DNA of 26,345 nt from a virus. This document shows, in pieces, positions 13,553 through 23,061 of the stretch (positions within the stretch are counted from its first letter, which is position 1; the number at the start of each line of letters is the position of its first letter). A program made the position numbers and the translations under genes. Below the pieces are notes generated by a model. It searched no databases. It was not told the origin of the DNA and saw only the letters and a list, made by a program, of their open reading frames with translations. The stretch spans positions 1 through 26,345 of the IMG/VR virus record IMGVR_UViG_3300034375_007308; one strand, written 5' to 3'.

Positions 13553-13928
13553 ATCTGAATCTCCAAGCCTTCCAGCCGAATGCTCGAAGGACGTAGTAGC
13601 GCACCCACGATCGGAAAATGCCGATCGCAGTCATCATTTTTCCATCGAGTGATTCTTTGATCTCTCGTATGCAGTCTTTCCTATAGGCAATGTCAGCCGC
13701 TCGCCGATGGGCCTCGCTAAGATCGAACCGCCGTCCGAGCTGGTATCTCCAGTCGTGAAGGTTAGCTGGCAAATCAATATAGCCGTAGCAGGGGGACGTA
13801 ATACCGATTCGGATACCCATGATGTGATCGGTGGAACATGAGGAGCCATCCGGCCCTTCCCATCCCTGCGCCAGTTCGGACGCCCATTGCTCTTTCGTGG
13901 GGATCTGCATGAACTCTTCGATCTGCAT
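13551..13928 (-). CDS. Small HDxxY protein of the lysis region (DUF1353-like?)
   Basis: Last gene of the leftward operon, 125 aa, its ATG directly abutting the endolysin TAA with GGAGGA upstream; an internal Met at residue 7 is an alternative start. The pattern LHDWRYQLG, then an Arg/Ala-rich helix (SEAHRRAADIAYRKDC), then RSWVRYYVLRAFGWKAWR resembles DUF1353-type phage proteins, where HDW-Y, a helix with an acidic residue, and a basic aromatic C-terminal helix recur. The amphipathic, arginine- and tryptophan-rich C-terminus could touch membranes. The function of that family is not established, and the match here is by eye, so the family name is tentative. Confidence 0.6.
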   Translation of the reverse strand: MQIEEFMQIPTKEQWASELAQGWEGPDGSSCSTDHIMGIRIGITSPCYGYIDLPANLHDWRYQLGRRFDLSEAHRRAADIAYRKDCIREIKESLDGKMMTAIGIFRSWVRYYVLRAFGWKAWRFR

Positions 13929-14324
13929 TTAGTCCTCCACAATCTCGAAATGAACGTAGTCTCTAAAAGACTCGTCAGACATTCTGCCGTCTCGATCCCA
14001 ATCACCGCCCCACCGCAGCTCGATCCCACGCTGGCTGGCGAGCGTAAACATGACGCCAGCCAAAAGAACGAATCGTTCTGTATCAGCCCAGTCGATCGGA
14101 TATGGAGCCAGATCAACGGCTTTACTGGGGAGCTGATTATGCTTGGAGTCGGGCCATCTCAAATGAGAGTGCCCATCTGCGAACATTTTCTCCTGTTTGA
14201 CATAATCCCGATGACCCTCGATAACTGAGAAATCCATAACCTCGATGGCCTTCATCACGATCTCCTGTAGCCGTATATCGACTAGGGAGAGCTTTTCCAG
14301 ACTTCTAGGGCTTAGGCTGGCCAC
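13929..14324 (-). CDS. Endolysin, M15-family peptidase (L-Ala-D-Glu type)
   Basis: Zinc peptidase that cuts peptidoglycan peptide bridges at lysis. The VanY/M15 signature is complete: SKHNQLPSKAVDLAPY provides ligands H62 and D71, ELRWGGDWD is the conserved strand after the central helix, and DYVHFE supplies H125. The 131-aa single-domain form with no cell-wall-binding module resembles endolysins of Gram-negative phages such as T5. The start is a GTG with a near-perfect AAGGAGGT 7 nt upstream and overlaps the previous gene by 20 bases. There is no signal peptide, so export depends on a holin, whose identity is not certain in this window. Confidence 0.9.
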   Translation of the reverse strand: MASLSPRSLEKLSLVDIRLQEIVMKAIEVMDFSVIEGHRDYVKQEKMFADGHSHLRWPDSKHNQLPSKAVDLAPYPIDWADTERFVLLAGVMFTLASQRGIELRWGGDWDRDGRMSDESFRDYVHFEIVED

Positions 14325-14652
14325 CAGACCGACCTCCTTCGTGGAATCTACTCAAACGATCTGTGCGCTCGTTTAGAGACTGAATCTGAGTTTCAAACCG
14401 AACCTGCACCTCTCGACCCTGCTGAAGATCATCAGAGGCGTTCTCAAGAAGAGTCACAATGCGGTCTAAGCTCTTATCAATGTTCTCAAAAGTCTTTGCG
14501 AACATTCGGTCCTGCTCCTCCAGCCGGGTGATTCGACTTTCCACCCGGACAGCTCCAATACACATCATCACGAGACCGGCTATAACGATTCGCAGAAACC
14601 ACGAAGGAGCATTAGCCAGAGCGGTCTTGGCCTCTTCTTGAGGGCTGTCCAT
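14305..14652 (-). CDS. One-TM coiled-coil protein (holin- or i-spanin-like)
   Basis: A 115-aa protein between the tail tip and the endolysin. The start at 14652 (ATG with GGAGAT 5 nt upstream) is preferred to 14694, which would begin inside the tail tip gene. One membrane helix, about residues 17-35 (WFLRIVIAGLVMMCIGAV), is followed by about 65 residues with coiled-coil character (LEEQDRMFAKTFENIDKSLDR and onward) and a polar Gly/Pro tail. With the charged N-terminus inside, the coil would lie in the periplasm, the layout of an inner-membrane spanin or of XhlA-like lysis accessory proteins. No outer-membrane spanin lipoprotein was found on this strand nearby, so the specific role stays open. 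Confidence 0.75.
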   Translation of the reverse strand: MDSPQEEAKTALANAPSWFLRIVIAGLVMMCIGAVRVESRITRLEEQDRMFAKTFENIDKSLDRIVTLLENASDDLQQGREVQVRFETQIQSLNERTDRLSRFHEGGRSGGQPKP

Positions 14653-14663
14653 TTTGTATCTCC

Positions 14664-17600
14664 TTACGGTGTTCTGTTTGTGTTCGCGGTCCACTCAATG
14701 ATATGACGTTGCCGACCCCACGATTGGTTTGAATTAGAATCCTCCATGCCGATCCAGACTTCGATCCAATATTTCTGCCCACTCGTAATAGATAGTCCAT
14801 TACCAGCGTTAGTGGCTTCAGTATCCAGCAAATTCATTAGGTTTACGCCACTAATTGATGTGGACGCTGTGGTCCCAGCGTATCCGGCGGAGACACGAAA
14901 GCCAACTTCATCGGCAGCTTCGGCTGTGTAGTCGTCTACAGATACCCCGCCGGGATTTGTATAGCCATAGATTTCAACAGCTTCCGGGTATCTAAGGGCT
15001 GGGGTCGTCGGCATCCAGCCTTCTTTCCACCTAGCCCAAGCGGTCTGTTGTCTCTGTTGCTCAGTCGCGCCAGTTGAATTATCTTGCAACAAATGAAATC
15101 GCAAAATTGGCTTCCAATTAGCATTTGCAACCGTTGTGTCTGTATTTACATTCACGAAATTAGATGCAGCATTTTGAGGGTCAAAGTGCGTAAAACTAAG
15201 ATTGTAACCTACGCCTTCAGTATACGCTGGGAAGTTAATTCCTGTGAAATATCCGGGCGCGTTCACGGCGCTTACTTCCGGCTCATTCACTCCCCATATT
15301 TTCATTTCGCCAATGCCCGTTGAACTCATTTTCTTAGGAACCATCGGCAAATCTTTACGGTTAATTGATGCGGCGGTTGCCAACACATCGCCAGCATTGT
15401 TCAAATCCAGTAGACTAGCGGCAGAAGTCGTTTGATGACGATAAGTCCTATCAGAAAGCGTACCTAGTTGCCCAACCTCATCATAGAGGATGTGATCTGT
15501 CGGAAGGATGAACACTTCCGAATCGTGGTTTAGAATCTGAATGCCGGTATCCAAGAGCCCTCGATATATGTTAGAAAGGCAAATGTAAGTCGTTTCCCTT
15601 AGCCAAGAATTTACGACGGGGAAGGTACTATTCAAAACATAAGTGTTCGTATTAGCCGTAATATACCGAGTCCAACCTTGCGGATACCCCGGCCCCAGAA
15701 TGGACTCACCGACCCCGAGCGGCACAATCATCGCATTTTCAAAGGCAATAATTTCGTCGAAACGGGTATCTCCGTTAGCCCAAGCTGGCCTTATCAAAGC
15801 CAGTCCGTAACCGAATTCCTTAATTTGGCTCAGAGTTTGCAATGCCGTGTCAACAGTAAGGCCCGTAAACTGGCTATCAGGTCCGGTATAGAACCTGATG
15901 TTTATATCGCCCAAAAGATCCCCATCCCTTCGGTCGATGGTGTCCTTTATGACCTGAAGATACGGAAAATATCCGTAGACTGCATCTCCGGTAGTTTCGT
16001 TGTTGTAAGAAGGAGAAAATTCGGCGTTTCCAAAAAAGTCTACCGGGTCTGTGTTGCCGCCTCTACCGACACCGTAGGGGCCAGAAGATACAAGATCGGT
16101 GTTGTTATGATGCGGCTGATCGAGTAGTTGTTCAAATAGTATATCTACGGGGAACTGCCCGGGAATCGTCGTCGATGAATCAAATGTGGGGTATGAAAAG
16201 CTACCGTCTGGGTGGTCGTAGAACAACATAGATGAGTTTGCGACCAACCTACCATGAAGGACTGGCGGCCTTTGGACGGAAGTTGGTACATACTGACCTG
16301 TGACCGAATTCAGTTCATATGGCCTAACGCTAGTTACCTCATTGTTAGCCGCAGGAACGATATGCCAAGTAGTATCGCTGGATGCCTCCAGCGTAGTCTG
16401 GTCGGAAAACAGCTTATGGAAGAAATAGGGCAAACCGCTAACAATAATGTCAGTAGCATTTACAATGGGCGGTTCGCGGTCAACTGGAGGGTTGATCGGG
16501 TTCGGCGCAGCAGAATCTACTGTGACTGCCGTGCCACCGACGTAGATAGTATCCCCGAACGTCGGTTCGTCAAAAACATCTCGAATCCCCCGAAGAAATA
16601 CATTGCCCGTATTATCCGAAGGTAGTCCGACTTCCAAAACCCGTAAAAAGAAATCGTACAAGCCGAAATCCGGATAGTTTACCTTTACAAGATCGCCCGG
16701 CCGAATTGAACTAAATCTCCTCGATACTTCTAGGTTTATGGAAGTGATTGGATATGAGTGTGTTCGTAAAAGTCTCTGAGCAACTACACTTGCGGTATTG
16801 GGGTGACGAACGCCTTGTAGATCATAAGTCTTAACGATTCGTTTGCCATTCTGAATGGACAAATTCCCCATGTCATGTGCAGTAGCAACGGTCTCCTTAA
16901 AATCCTGAGTTCGGTTCAAATACTTCAACTGCAACACGTTGAAAGTTTCAGCCCAACTCTGGCGGTCTGCTGTCTTTACATTGATAACTGCCGATTGAGT
17001 TAGCTCAGGGATCTTTTCATATTTCTCAATCGTAGCATTTACAGCAGTACCTAAAATGTTCGGAACAGAGCTTATATCTTCGCCGTCGAGTCCGGTCAAA
17101 GTTATAGTCGAAGTTGAGACATTTTTCGTAACTACCTTACCAAAAGCTGAAGCAGAATTTGTAACATTTGTTACTCGGACCCATTCATCTACTTCAACAG
17201 CGGCGGTAAGCGTAGCGGAAACGACATTGATTGCATTCACTCCCGCTGTAATATTGGCAGAGTCAGAAATCTGACTTTCAACAATTACACTCCCCTGATA
17301 GTCAAATTTAGCCAAATCTTCTGTCCGGTAGGTTCTCCGAAGCAGACTCAACTTGAACTTGCCGTTTTCGTCTTGGAAAAGCACACCGTTGATTTGCTGA
17401 GTGATAAGGTCGATGATAGATTTGGCTTGTTTAGGGGTGTCAACAGACATGCTGAAACCGTTGTTTTCTGAGTATAGTTGTCTCGCAACATCAATGAAAG
17501 AGTCAACATCAATAAAAGATGTGTCAACACCCAATCCCCAATTCGTATCAGTAAGGATCTCATAGATTACATGAGCCGGATTGGCGTCGGCTTGACCATT

Positions 17601-18434
17601 TACGGAATCGACATTTAGCTGGCTAAAAGCACTTGTTAGGGAGGTGGGGTAGCGGCTAAGATAGATCTTGAACTGAGGGATATTTGCTCTTTCTCCCAGC
17701 TTGCCGCCCTGCCAGACCATGTGGCAAATATTAGTCTGTTTAGGGATAAGAAGTCTCTTATCTACCGGACCATCTCCAAGGTCTACTGTTTGGCCCTCAA
17801 ATTTAGAACGCAGATAGCTACTCGCGCCTTGTGTTTCGGTGCCAAAGAAAAAGGTCATTTCGCCGCCAATACCCCCTCCGGTTTTCTGACCTCCAAAAAA
17901 GGCGTCATCTCTGACATACCAAGTGTAACTATCAGAGTAACCAACAGATCGAGATAGGCCATTATCAGGAGCCCGGTTCCCAGCCAAGGTTTGTCCGGCT
18001 TTCATTACAAACCCATCGTCAACTTGTACGGCGTTAATCGAATCTACTGGCCCCCAACAAAGAGCTAAGTCGAACCCAAAAGAGTATTCGTAGGCTACAG
18101 TTTTACCGCCAGTATCTAGCTCTTGCGCTTTGAAATCCCCATACCACGTTATGTTCTGACCGTCAATCCGGCTAGTGCCCCAAAGCACGGGGATGTATCG
18201 ACTTTCTAGGTTTGTGGGGAAATTAAAGTCCCCCAGACCAGCGGGCTTGGGTTCCTCAATATCCATTTTTGGGGCGATCAAAGAGGTTGTGATCGACAAA
18301 GCAACGGACAGAAGAGTGAGAACAATGAGGGCTGTAAAACCGAAATCGGCAACGTAGTAATCGCTTCGGAGACTAGAATCTGGCCCGAAGAAAAAACAAC
18401 TAAAAATCAAAGACAGGAGAGTTATGTTCTTCAC
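14664..18434 (-). CDS. Tail tip / central fibre protein (lambda J / GTA tip-like)
   Basis: Large 1256-aa tail tip protein that probably contacts the host receptor. After two hydrophobic stretches (about residues 3-16 and 32-54), the segment DDAFFGGQKTGGGIGGEM then FFFGTETQ (about 177-202) and AHVIYEILTDTNWGLG (about 287-302) are hallmarks of the phage tail tip attachment family that includes lambda J and the large GTA tip protein. The region from about 600 to the end shows no family I recognise and is rich in Asn, Thr and Gly, as in receptor-binding parts. The start is GTG with GGAGGG 6 nt upstream, two bases after the hub gene stop. The N-terminal hydrophobic segments are unusual and may be removed or buried in the assembled tail. 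Confidence 0.85.
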   Translation of the reverse strand: MKNITLLSLIFSCFFFGPDSSLRSDYYVADFGFTALIVLTLLSVALSITTSLIAPKMDIEEPKPAGLGDFNFPTNLESRYIPVLWGTSRIDGQNITWYGDFKAQELDTGGKTVAYEYSFGFDLALCWGPVDSINAVQVDDGFVMKAGQTLAGNRAPDNGLSRSVGYSDSYTWYVRDDAFFGGQKTGGGIGGEMTFFFGTETQGASSYLRSKFEGQTVDLGDGPVDKRLLIPKQTNICHMVWQGGKLGERANIPQFKIYLSRYPTSLTSAFSQLNVDSVNGQADANPAHVIYEILTDTNWGLGVDTSFIDVDSFIDVARQLYSENNGFSMSVDTPKQAKSIIDLITQQINGVLFQDENGKFKLSLLRRTYRTEDLAKFDYQGSVIVESQISDSANITAGVNAINVVSATLTAAVEVDEWVRVTNVTNSASAFGKVVTKNVSTSTITLTGLDGEDISSVPNILGTAVNATIEKYEKIPELTQSAVINVKTADRQSWAETFNVLQLKYLNRTQDFKETVATAHDMGNLSIQNGKRIVKTYDLQGVRHPNTASVVAQRLLRTHSYPITSINLEVSRRFSSIRPGDLVKVNYPDFGLYDFFLRVLEVGLPSDNTGNVFLRGIRDVFDEPTFGDTIYVGGTAVTVDSAAPNPINPPVDREPPIVNATDIIVSGLPYFFHKLFSDQTTLEASSDTTWHIVPAANNEVTSVRPYELNSVTGQYVPTSVQRPPVLHGRLVANSSMLFYDHPDGSFSYPTFDSSTTIPGQFPVDILFEQLLDQPHHNNTDLVSSGPYGVGRGGNTDPVDFFGNAEFSPSYNNETTGDAVYGYFPYLQVIKDTIDRRDGDLLGDINIRFYTGPDSQFTGLTVDTALQTLSQIKEFGYGLALIRPAWANGDTRFDEIIAFENAMIVPLGVGESILGPGYPQGWTRYITANTNTYVLNSTFPVVNSWLRETTYICLSNIYRGLLDTGIQILNHDSEVFILPTDHILYDEVGQLGTLSDRTYRHQTTSAASLLDLNNAGDVLATAASINRKDLPMVPKKMSSTGIGEMKIWGVNEPEVSAVNAPGYFTGINFPAYTEGVGYNLSFTHFDPQNAASNFVNVNTDTTVANANWKPILRFHLLQDNSTGATEQQRQQTAWARWKEGWMPTTPALRYPEAVEIYGYTNPGGVSVDDYTAEAADEVGFRVSAGYAGTTASTSISGVNLMNLLDTEATNAGNGLSITSGQKYWIEVWIGMEDSNSNQSWGRQRHIIEWTANTNRTP

Positions 18435-18436
18435 GA

Positions 18437-19303
18437 TTAGCCCTCCGTGCTACGCAGGCGATTGTCAATCGCAAATGGGTTGAGGGTGGGAATAAAGGTA
18501 AATCCACCGTAGTTTTCTGTGTTCGCGAAACGGGTATGGCATTTATGGACGGAATGGTCACAGCCAGCGGATACTGACACAGCTTGACCGACCGAAACGT
18601 CATCAATCGGAACCATCAAATCAACCTGATAGGAATTGATATTTGCGTCAGGTTGAGTTAGCCTGATAAGCATTCTCTGATCTCCGCTAACGCCGGTGGT
18701 AAGGGTTCCGCCATTAAAAAAAGCCACATCTGTAGCTATTTCAGCGGCTGCAAGGCCAGAATCAGTTAGGGTCAGACTTACACCATCAGAGCTTACTGAA
18801 CTGATTGAGAAATCAAAAGTGAAATCGGTAGCCGAAACTTTACAGGAACTGTCATACAAAACGTGATTGCACATCCAAGAAAAAGTTTTGGTAGGGATTT
18901 GACCCGAGGTTTTAGCCGGTAGCGCGCTAATGGTAACAGTTGCTTCTTGTTCTTTGAATTTTACACCCGAGACAGACCCCGCGATAAATGGAAAAACCTC
19001 CTGAGCGGTGTCGCTAAGGTGGAGTCTGTAGATTTGAATCAGATCTGGGGAAGGTGGAACGCCTCGGAGATACCGAGTAACGAATTCATTATTGAAAGGA
19101 AACTTAATAGTCAGACTGCCCGAAGTCTCTTTATCGTTGACCGTAGGGGCCGTGCGTGTGATCGGGATGGGTTTATATACGTCTCCAGCATAAGTATACT
19201 CGACCGAGGACGACGTATAGAAAAAAGATTCCGATCCCGTAATCTTGTAAAGCTCAATCGGTGCTGCGGATTCGGTAGACTGTTCCTGTTCCTTAAAAGA
19301 CAT
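18437..19303 (-). CDS. Tail hub protein, BR0599/DUF2163-like
   Basis: Baseplate hub protein linking the Dit-like ring to the tip. The C-terminal GCDHSVHKCHTRFANTENYGGFTFIP (described here as C248, C255, then F-N-x2-NYGGF and IP) matches the BR0599 domain; the N-terminal beta-rich half with YTYAGDVYKPIPITR fits DUF2163. Four cysteines, C145-x8-C154 and C248-x6-C255, are placed as expected for the iron-sulfur cluster reported for GTA hub proteins and for lambda L. Length 288 aa is normal. The gene lies between the Dit-like gene (16 bases upstream) and the tip gene (2 bases downstream). The cell-wall peptidase that sits between hub and tip in GTA clusters is missing here. Confidence 0.85.
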   Translation of the reverse strand: MSFKEQEQSTESAAPIELYKITGSESFFYTSSSVEYTYAGDVYKPIPITRTAPTVNDKETSGSLTIKFPFNNEFVTRYLRGVPPSPDLIQIYRLHLSDTAQEVFPFIAGSVSGVKFKEQEATVTISALPAKTSGQIPTKTFSWMCNHVLYDSSCKVSATDFTFDFSISSVSSDGVSLTLTDSGLAAAEIATDVAFFNGGTLTTGVSGDQRMLIRLTQPDANINSYQVDLMVPIDDVSVGQAVSVSAGCDHSVHKCHTRFANTENYGGFTFIPTLNPFAIDNRLRSTEG

Positions 19304-19319
19304 TTGGGGGTTATCCTGT

Positions 19320-20912
19320 TTATTGTTTAACCGTTTGCAGATTCAGGTTACAAGTAACGGAGTCGTTTCCGTAATACTGCAATGTAACCCGATCGGAAGC
19401 CAAACGGACATGAAGCAAAAGTTCAACTGATACCAAATCGGTAACGTCGGCTATGGAAAGGGATTGGGTATAGTTAAGAGTAATCGTATCGTTTTGGTTC
19501 ACGGTGGTCCCAACAATTTCGTGCTGGGTCTTACTCCCGTCCGGCCAAGTAGCTTCAAAAGCAGAATACCCATCGAGAAAAGGTGCCAAAAAACCCATCG
19601 AAATCCCATCAATCACCATTGTTTTTGTAGTATCGTTGTGAGAGAGTGGGAATATGTTATTGAACCCGCTGGAAATCCAGAACGATCTCTGCCTTCCTTG
19701 CGTCCAGAATATAAACTTACGCAAAGCAAGAACACTATCATAGTCGAAAGAATAGTCAAACTTTCTTGGGATTACGAGGGTCGAAGACTGCCTTCTGTGG
19801 AATGAATCTCGATTTCCGATTTTCTTATCAAAGACGATCGCGCCTGAATTTGCCTCGATCTGCAATGTGGATGTAATCAGGTTGCCCTCCCTCAAAAGTG
19901 GTCTTGTGGTATCGAAACTGGGAGTTTCAGGAGCGAGATCAACATACAGCGTAGAAGTATCAAGTTCGTTACCCGGGTAGTCTGGAATACTGCCTACCCA
20001 CACCGCTTCATATCCTAGAGTTTCGTTAGGATAGACGTTAATAGAAGGGTTCTCATCAAGCATAAATGTCGCTGCGGGGATAATGGATGTTCCGCTAAAG
20101 TTAATGTTAGCTCCAGAAGAATCGGTCTGAGATACATAAAGCTCAAACGCAGAATAATCAGCATCGAGAGTCAATGCCGTGCTGCTCAAAGTGCCAGCCG
20201 AATTTATAAGATATAGTCGATCCCCCGTAACTAGAGAAGCGATAGCAGGGTCTCGATCAGCTTCAGCAATGATTAGTGCCTGCCCTTGAGAGGTAGCAAC
20301 AGTAGAAGAAACTTGGTTTTCTCGATGCCATAATAGAACTTTTGCTTGATAAGAAGGCAACCCAATCATTCGAGATTGCAACAGATTCTTTGAAGACTGA
20401 TCCGATTCAGGAAGCAGGTACTCATAAGTTATGGTAGCTCTAGGGTTGGGCCGGATTCGGGTTCTTTGTTCAGTCCCATCCCACGCCTCTGAAACATCGG
20501 TTATGAATTCCAATCTTTCAGTCATTTCAGATTGCGGAAACTCAACAATCTCTATCGACCTAGAGATTTCTAGTTCTAGTTTCTTATCAGAAAACGTCAA
20601 AGTAGCTTTTGAATCTGATCGTCTGCCAGATCCCAAGAAAATCAACGTGAGTGTTTTAGCGGTGTGTGGGGGGATAGAAAGCGGGTTTGCTGCTAATTCA
20701 GCCGAAGTGTAAAGGCTGGCCTGATTTATCCAACTGATTGCAAAGGTGTTATCTTCCAGATCTACACCTAGTGCGCCCGAGATAGGAGAATCTGAAGCGT
20801 TGTATACATCCACAACGTAACTCAGCCCTTCGGAAATTTGGCCCACATAGTCAACATAGGGCTTATCAATGAAATAAGCGTTCTGGAAATATAACTGGCT
20901 GAAAGTTGACAC
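19320..20912 (-). CDS. Distal-tail (Dit)-like baseplate protein
   Basis: A 530-aa structural protein occupying the place of the distal tail protein, directly upstream of the hub. Recognisable stretches are FITDVSEAWDGTEQRTRIRPNPRATITYEY (positions about 134-163, with the W-D-G-x-E-Q-R core), and ALRKFIFWTQGRQRSFWI near residue 400, both recurring in phage baseplate proteins of the Dit/DUF2460-like type. The sequence is predicted to be beta-rich without signal or membrane segments. It is larger than typical Dit proteins (about 200-250 aa), implying inserted domains. The start is GTG with AAGGGA upstream, two bases after the previous stop. Assignment rests on position and the two motifs. Confidence 0.65.
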   Translation of the reverse strand: MSTFSQLYFQNAYFIDKPYVDYVGQISEGLSYVVDVYNASDSPISGALGVDLEDNTFAISWINQASLYTSAELAANPLSIPPHTAKTLTLIFLGSGRRSDSKATLTFSDKKLELEISRSIEIVEFPQSEMTERLEFITDVSEAWDGTEQRTRIRPNPRATITYEYLLPESDQSSKNLLQSRMIGLPSYQAKVLLWHRENQVSSTVATSQGQALIIAEADRDPAIASLVTGDRLYLINSAGTLSSTALTLDADYSAFELYVSQTDSSGANINFSGTSIIPAATFMLDENPSINVYPNETLGYEAVWVGSIPDYPGNELDTSTLYVDLAPETPSFDTTRPLLREGNLITSTLQIEANSGAIVFDKKIGNRDSFHRRQSSTLVIPRKFDYSFDYDSVLALRKFIFWTQGRQRSFWISSGFNNIFPLSHNDTTKTMVIDGISMGFLAPFLDGYSAFEATWPDGSKTQHEIVGTTVNQNDTITLNYTQSLSIADVTDLVSVELLLHVRLASDRVTLQYYGNDSVTCNLNLQTVKQ

Positions 20913-20914
20913 GC

Positions 20915-23059
20915 TTATCCCTTCCTATAGAAGTAAGCCGCCCATCCAGAAGAACTCTCAGTAGGGATGGTTGGCCTTTGTTTTCCGGTGGAAAGCGCCG
21001 AGGCGCGGGAAGTTACGGGACGCCCTACATAGCTTTTTGAACCCACTATGGCCTCTGGCAGAACCTGTGCATTTAGCGTACCCCTCCACACTCCGGGGAA
21101 TTGCCCAATGAGTGTATATGCACCCTTAGTGTATCCGTAAATTGAGTTTCTTTGAAGTCTATTTTGACCTACGGTAATGTAGTCTACTTCAATGATCTCC
21201 CTAACACTCGGCGAAAAGCTATGGGTGATAAAATCAAATCGAAGATGTGTGATATTTCCGGTCCATCCAGCATTGCTACTAGGGTCAATACTAACAGTCA
21301 CCCACTCACCATCACGAAAGCCACTAGGTTCACTAAAGGTCTCTGAGTAAGCGCCAAAGGGGTAAGTTCCGGAAGTCCAAGTAGAGTCATTATTGAAATA
21401 GAAAACTCCTTGCCACACACTAGCGGGAGTGGATTCTCTTCTCAACCTAAAACGGATCTCAACTGTGTCATAAACAGCACCGACGACCGGAAAGGTCATC
21501 CATCGCGTATTGGTATCCCCAAACTCTAATCTAGGATCGTTCCCGGTTCCGCTCAATACAAGAAGACCATCCTCTAACGTCGTAGTGCAGTCCCGCGCAA
21601 AAAATAACGGATCTGAATCCAATTCAGGTGCGTATGCTTGAGGCTCGCTGGTCCCTGTTCTTGTGTGGACTATTTCGGGCCTCGGCAATCCATATAAAAT
21701 AGCTTCGGTTGGCACAAAAGGATTGATGTAGTATGAGGTCTGGCTTAGCTGCAAACCTAAAGGCCCTGCTACGGGGCCGGACCTAAGCGGATAGATGGTT
21801 CGGCCACGGCCTCCGCGCATACCGTGTGAATGACCGCCGGAAAAATGATTCAAACCGGCCTGAATGGAGTATGTTTGGGACACTAGATTCTTAGTAGTTG
21901 AGGCGGTCGGTCCATAGCTATTATCGTGAGAGGCTCCGGTTGGGCCATACGAATTCCTACCGCCGTTCACTTCTTTGAAGCTATCAGTTCCATCGTTTGT
22001 AATCGGGGCAATCAGGATCGAAGGGTTCTTCCAACACTCTCCAGCGTCTTGATAAGAGAAGGGATATTGGTAAGTATCCGTGCCATTTTCGTCCGTATGA
22101 GGCCCTGTCGTTCCGAGAAACATTCCGGCCGGACTATCGCCTGAATTCAAACACGGTGCATTTCCGGAAACTCGCCCCATCCACCAATGGTGCTTCCTCG
22201 AAGATCCTACGTTATTTAGAACAATGTGGAAATGCTCATCGCCGAGCTGCGAACTGCCAAAAAACTCATACTCGACACCTAAATCAAATCGTAGTCTACC
22301 CATCCGGGGAAACCAACCCTTCGCTACATCAGCTTTGGGTACGACTCCACCCCACAGATTTGCAGAGAATTCATTGAACAGGGTATTACCATAATCAATA
22401 GCCGCATACGGAGAAAGACTTGACCTAGCATAATCGCCTGTATAGGGCGAGGGTAGACTAAAATTGCCCGGATCTGATGTATCTGTTGCGCCAGATGACC
22501 TGTTGATGGAGCCCACATACTTGGCCGTAAACGTGTGGGAGGCATTTGCGGAGCTGTTATTTAGTGCAGTTATTTCGAGGATATGCCTTGTTTGTGGAGT
22601 CTGCTTGAAAACTAAAGTGCTGCCAACCGATAGGCTACCGAGCGGACCCGGAGCCGAAGCGTTGCTCGCGGTTCCTGTATATGTCGAGACACCATTGACA
22701 ACAGAAACAGTTGCGCTTAGAGTGCCAGCTAGATCAAGTAGGAAGGAGGCTTCATTAGCTCCGAAGAATCCGGCATAGTTAGGACCGGACGATCCGCTTA
22801 GTTCATTCAGAACCTGACCGACGATTACTGTTTCATTCGCTGCGCCGTGCATCTCCAAACCATTTACAAAATCGAAGACATAAGCCGCCTTGGTGTCTTT
22901 GTGCCTGAAAATAACCGTGCCGCTACTTGAGCTAAAGGGACTCTTACCAAAAGCATTAAAAAGAGGATCGTCAAATGTACCAAGGACTCGCACGGCAAAG
23001 GCCCTAATAGACCTTTTGAAGTCATCAATATCGGTCGCGGTGCCGCTAGAATACGCCAT
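20915..23059 (-). CDS. Tail structural protein, 714 aa, with carbohydrate-binding-like module
   Basis: Not recognised as a whole. It is in the tail operon, with ATG after GGAG (5-nt gap) and two bases from each neighbour. No membrane segment or signal. The middle is rich in Gly, His, Asn and Ser (for example HFSGGHSHGMRGGRGR). Residues about 505-632 read like a jelly-roll carbohydrate-binding module: DTVEIRFRLR, then W-x-G-x-I-x-x-LRFDF, and finally EIIEVDYITVG, the usual closing strand of such modules. A role in contacting surface polysaccharide is therefore reasonable, but the module call is by pattern only. It lies between the tape measure and Dit-like genes, where a GTA-type tail module normally has nothing. 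Confidence 0.75.
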   Translation of the reverse strand: MAYSSGTATDIDDFKRSIRAFAVRVLGTFDDPLFNAFGKSPFSSSSGTVIFRHKDTKAAYVFDFVNGLEMHGAANETVIVGQVLNELSGSSGPNYAGFFGANEASFLLDLAGTLSATVSVVNGVSTYTGTASNASAPGPLGSLSVGSTLVFKQTPQTRHILEITALNNSSANASHTFTAKYVGSINRSSGATDTSDPGNFSLPSPYTGDYARSSLSPYAAIDYGNTLFNEFSANLWGGVVPKADVAKGWFPRMGRLRFDLGVEYEFFGSSQLGDEHFHIVLNNVGSSRKHHWWMGRVSGNAPCLNSGDSPAGMFLGTTGPHTDENGTDTYQYPFSYQDAGECWKNPSILIAPITNDGTDSFKEVNGGRNSYGPTGASHDNSYGPTASTTKNLVSQTYSIQAGLNHFSGGHSHGMRGGRGRTIYPLRSGPVAGPLGLQLSQTSYYINPFVPTEAILYGLPRPEIVHTRTGTSEPQAYAPELDSDPLFFARDCTTTLEDGLLVLSGTGNDPRLEFGDTNTRWMTFPVVGAVYDTVEIRFRLRRESTPASVWQGVFYFNNDSTWTSGTYPFGAYSETFSEPSGFRDGEWVTVSIDPSSNAGWTGNITHLRFDFITHSFSPSVREIIEVDYITVGQNRLQRNSIYGYTKGAYTLIGQFPGVWRGTLNAQVLPEAIVGSKSYVGRPVTSRASALSTGKQRPTIPTESSSGWAAYFYRKG

Positions 23060-23061
23060 GT

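Noticed and set aside
13634-14116. A 160-codon minus-strand frame overlapping the endolysin and the HDxxY gene, with a Cys-containing N-terminus that could be read as an embedded spanin.
   Set aside because: It is out of frame with two well-supported genes, its composition (Arg/Ser/Pro-rich) is that of a shadow frame, and the cysteine is not in a proper lipobox.
20306-20334. A fourth TGCCATAAT at 20326 with AGAAAC upstream, similar to the repeated promoter-like element.
   Set aside because: The upstream block is 13 rather than 14 nt away and differs in its first bases, and the site lies inside a minus-strand tail gene with no + strand gene after it.
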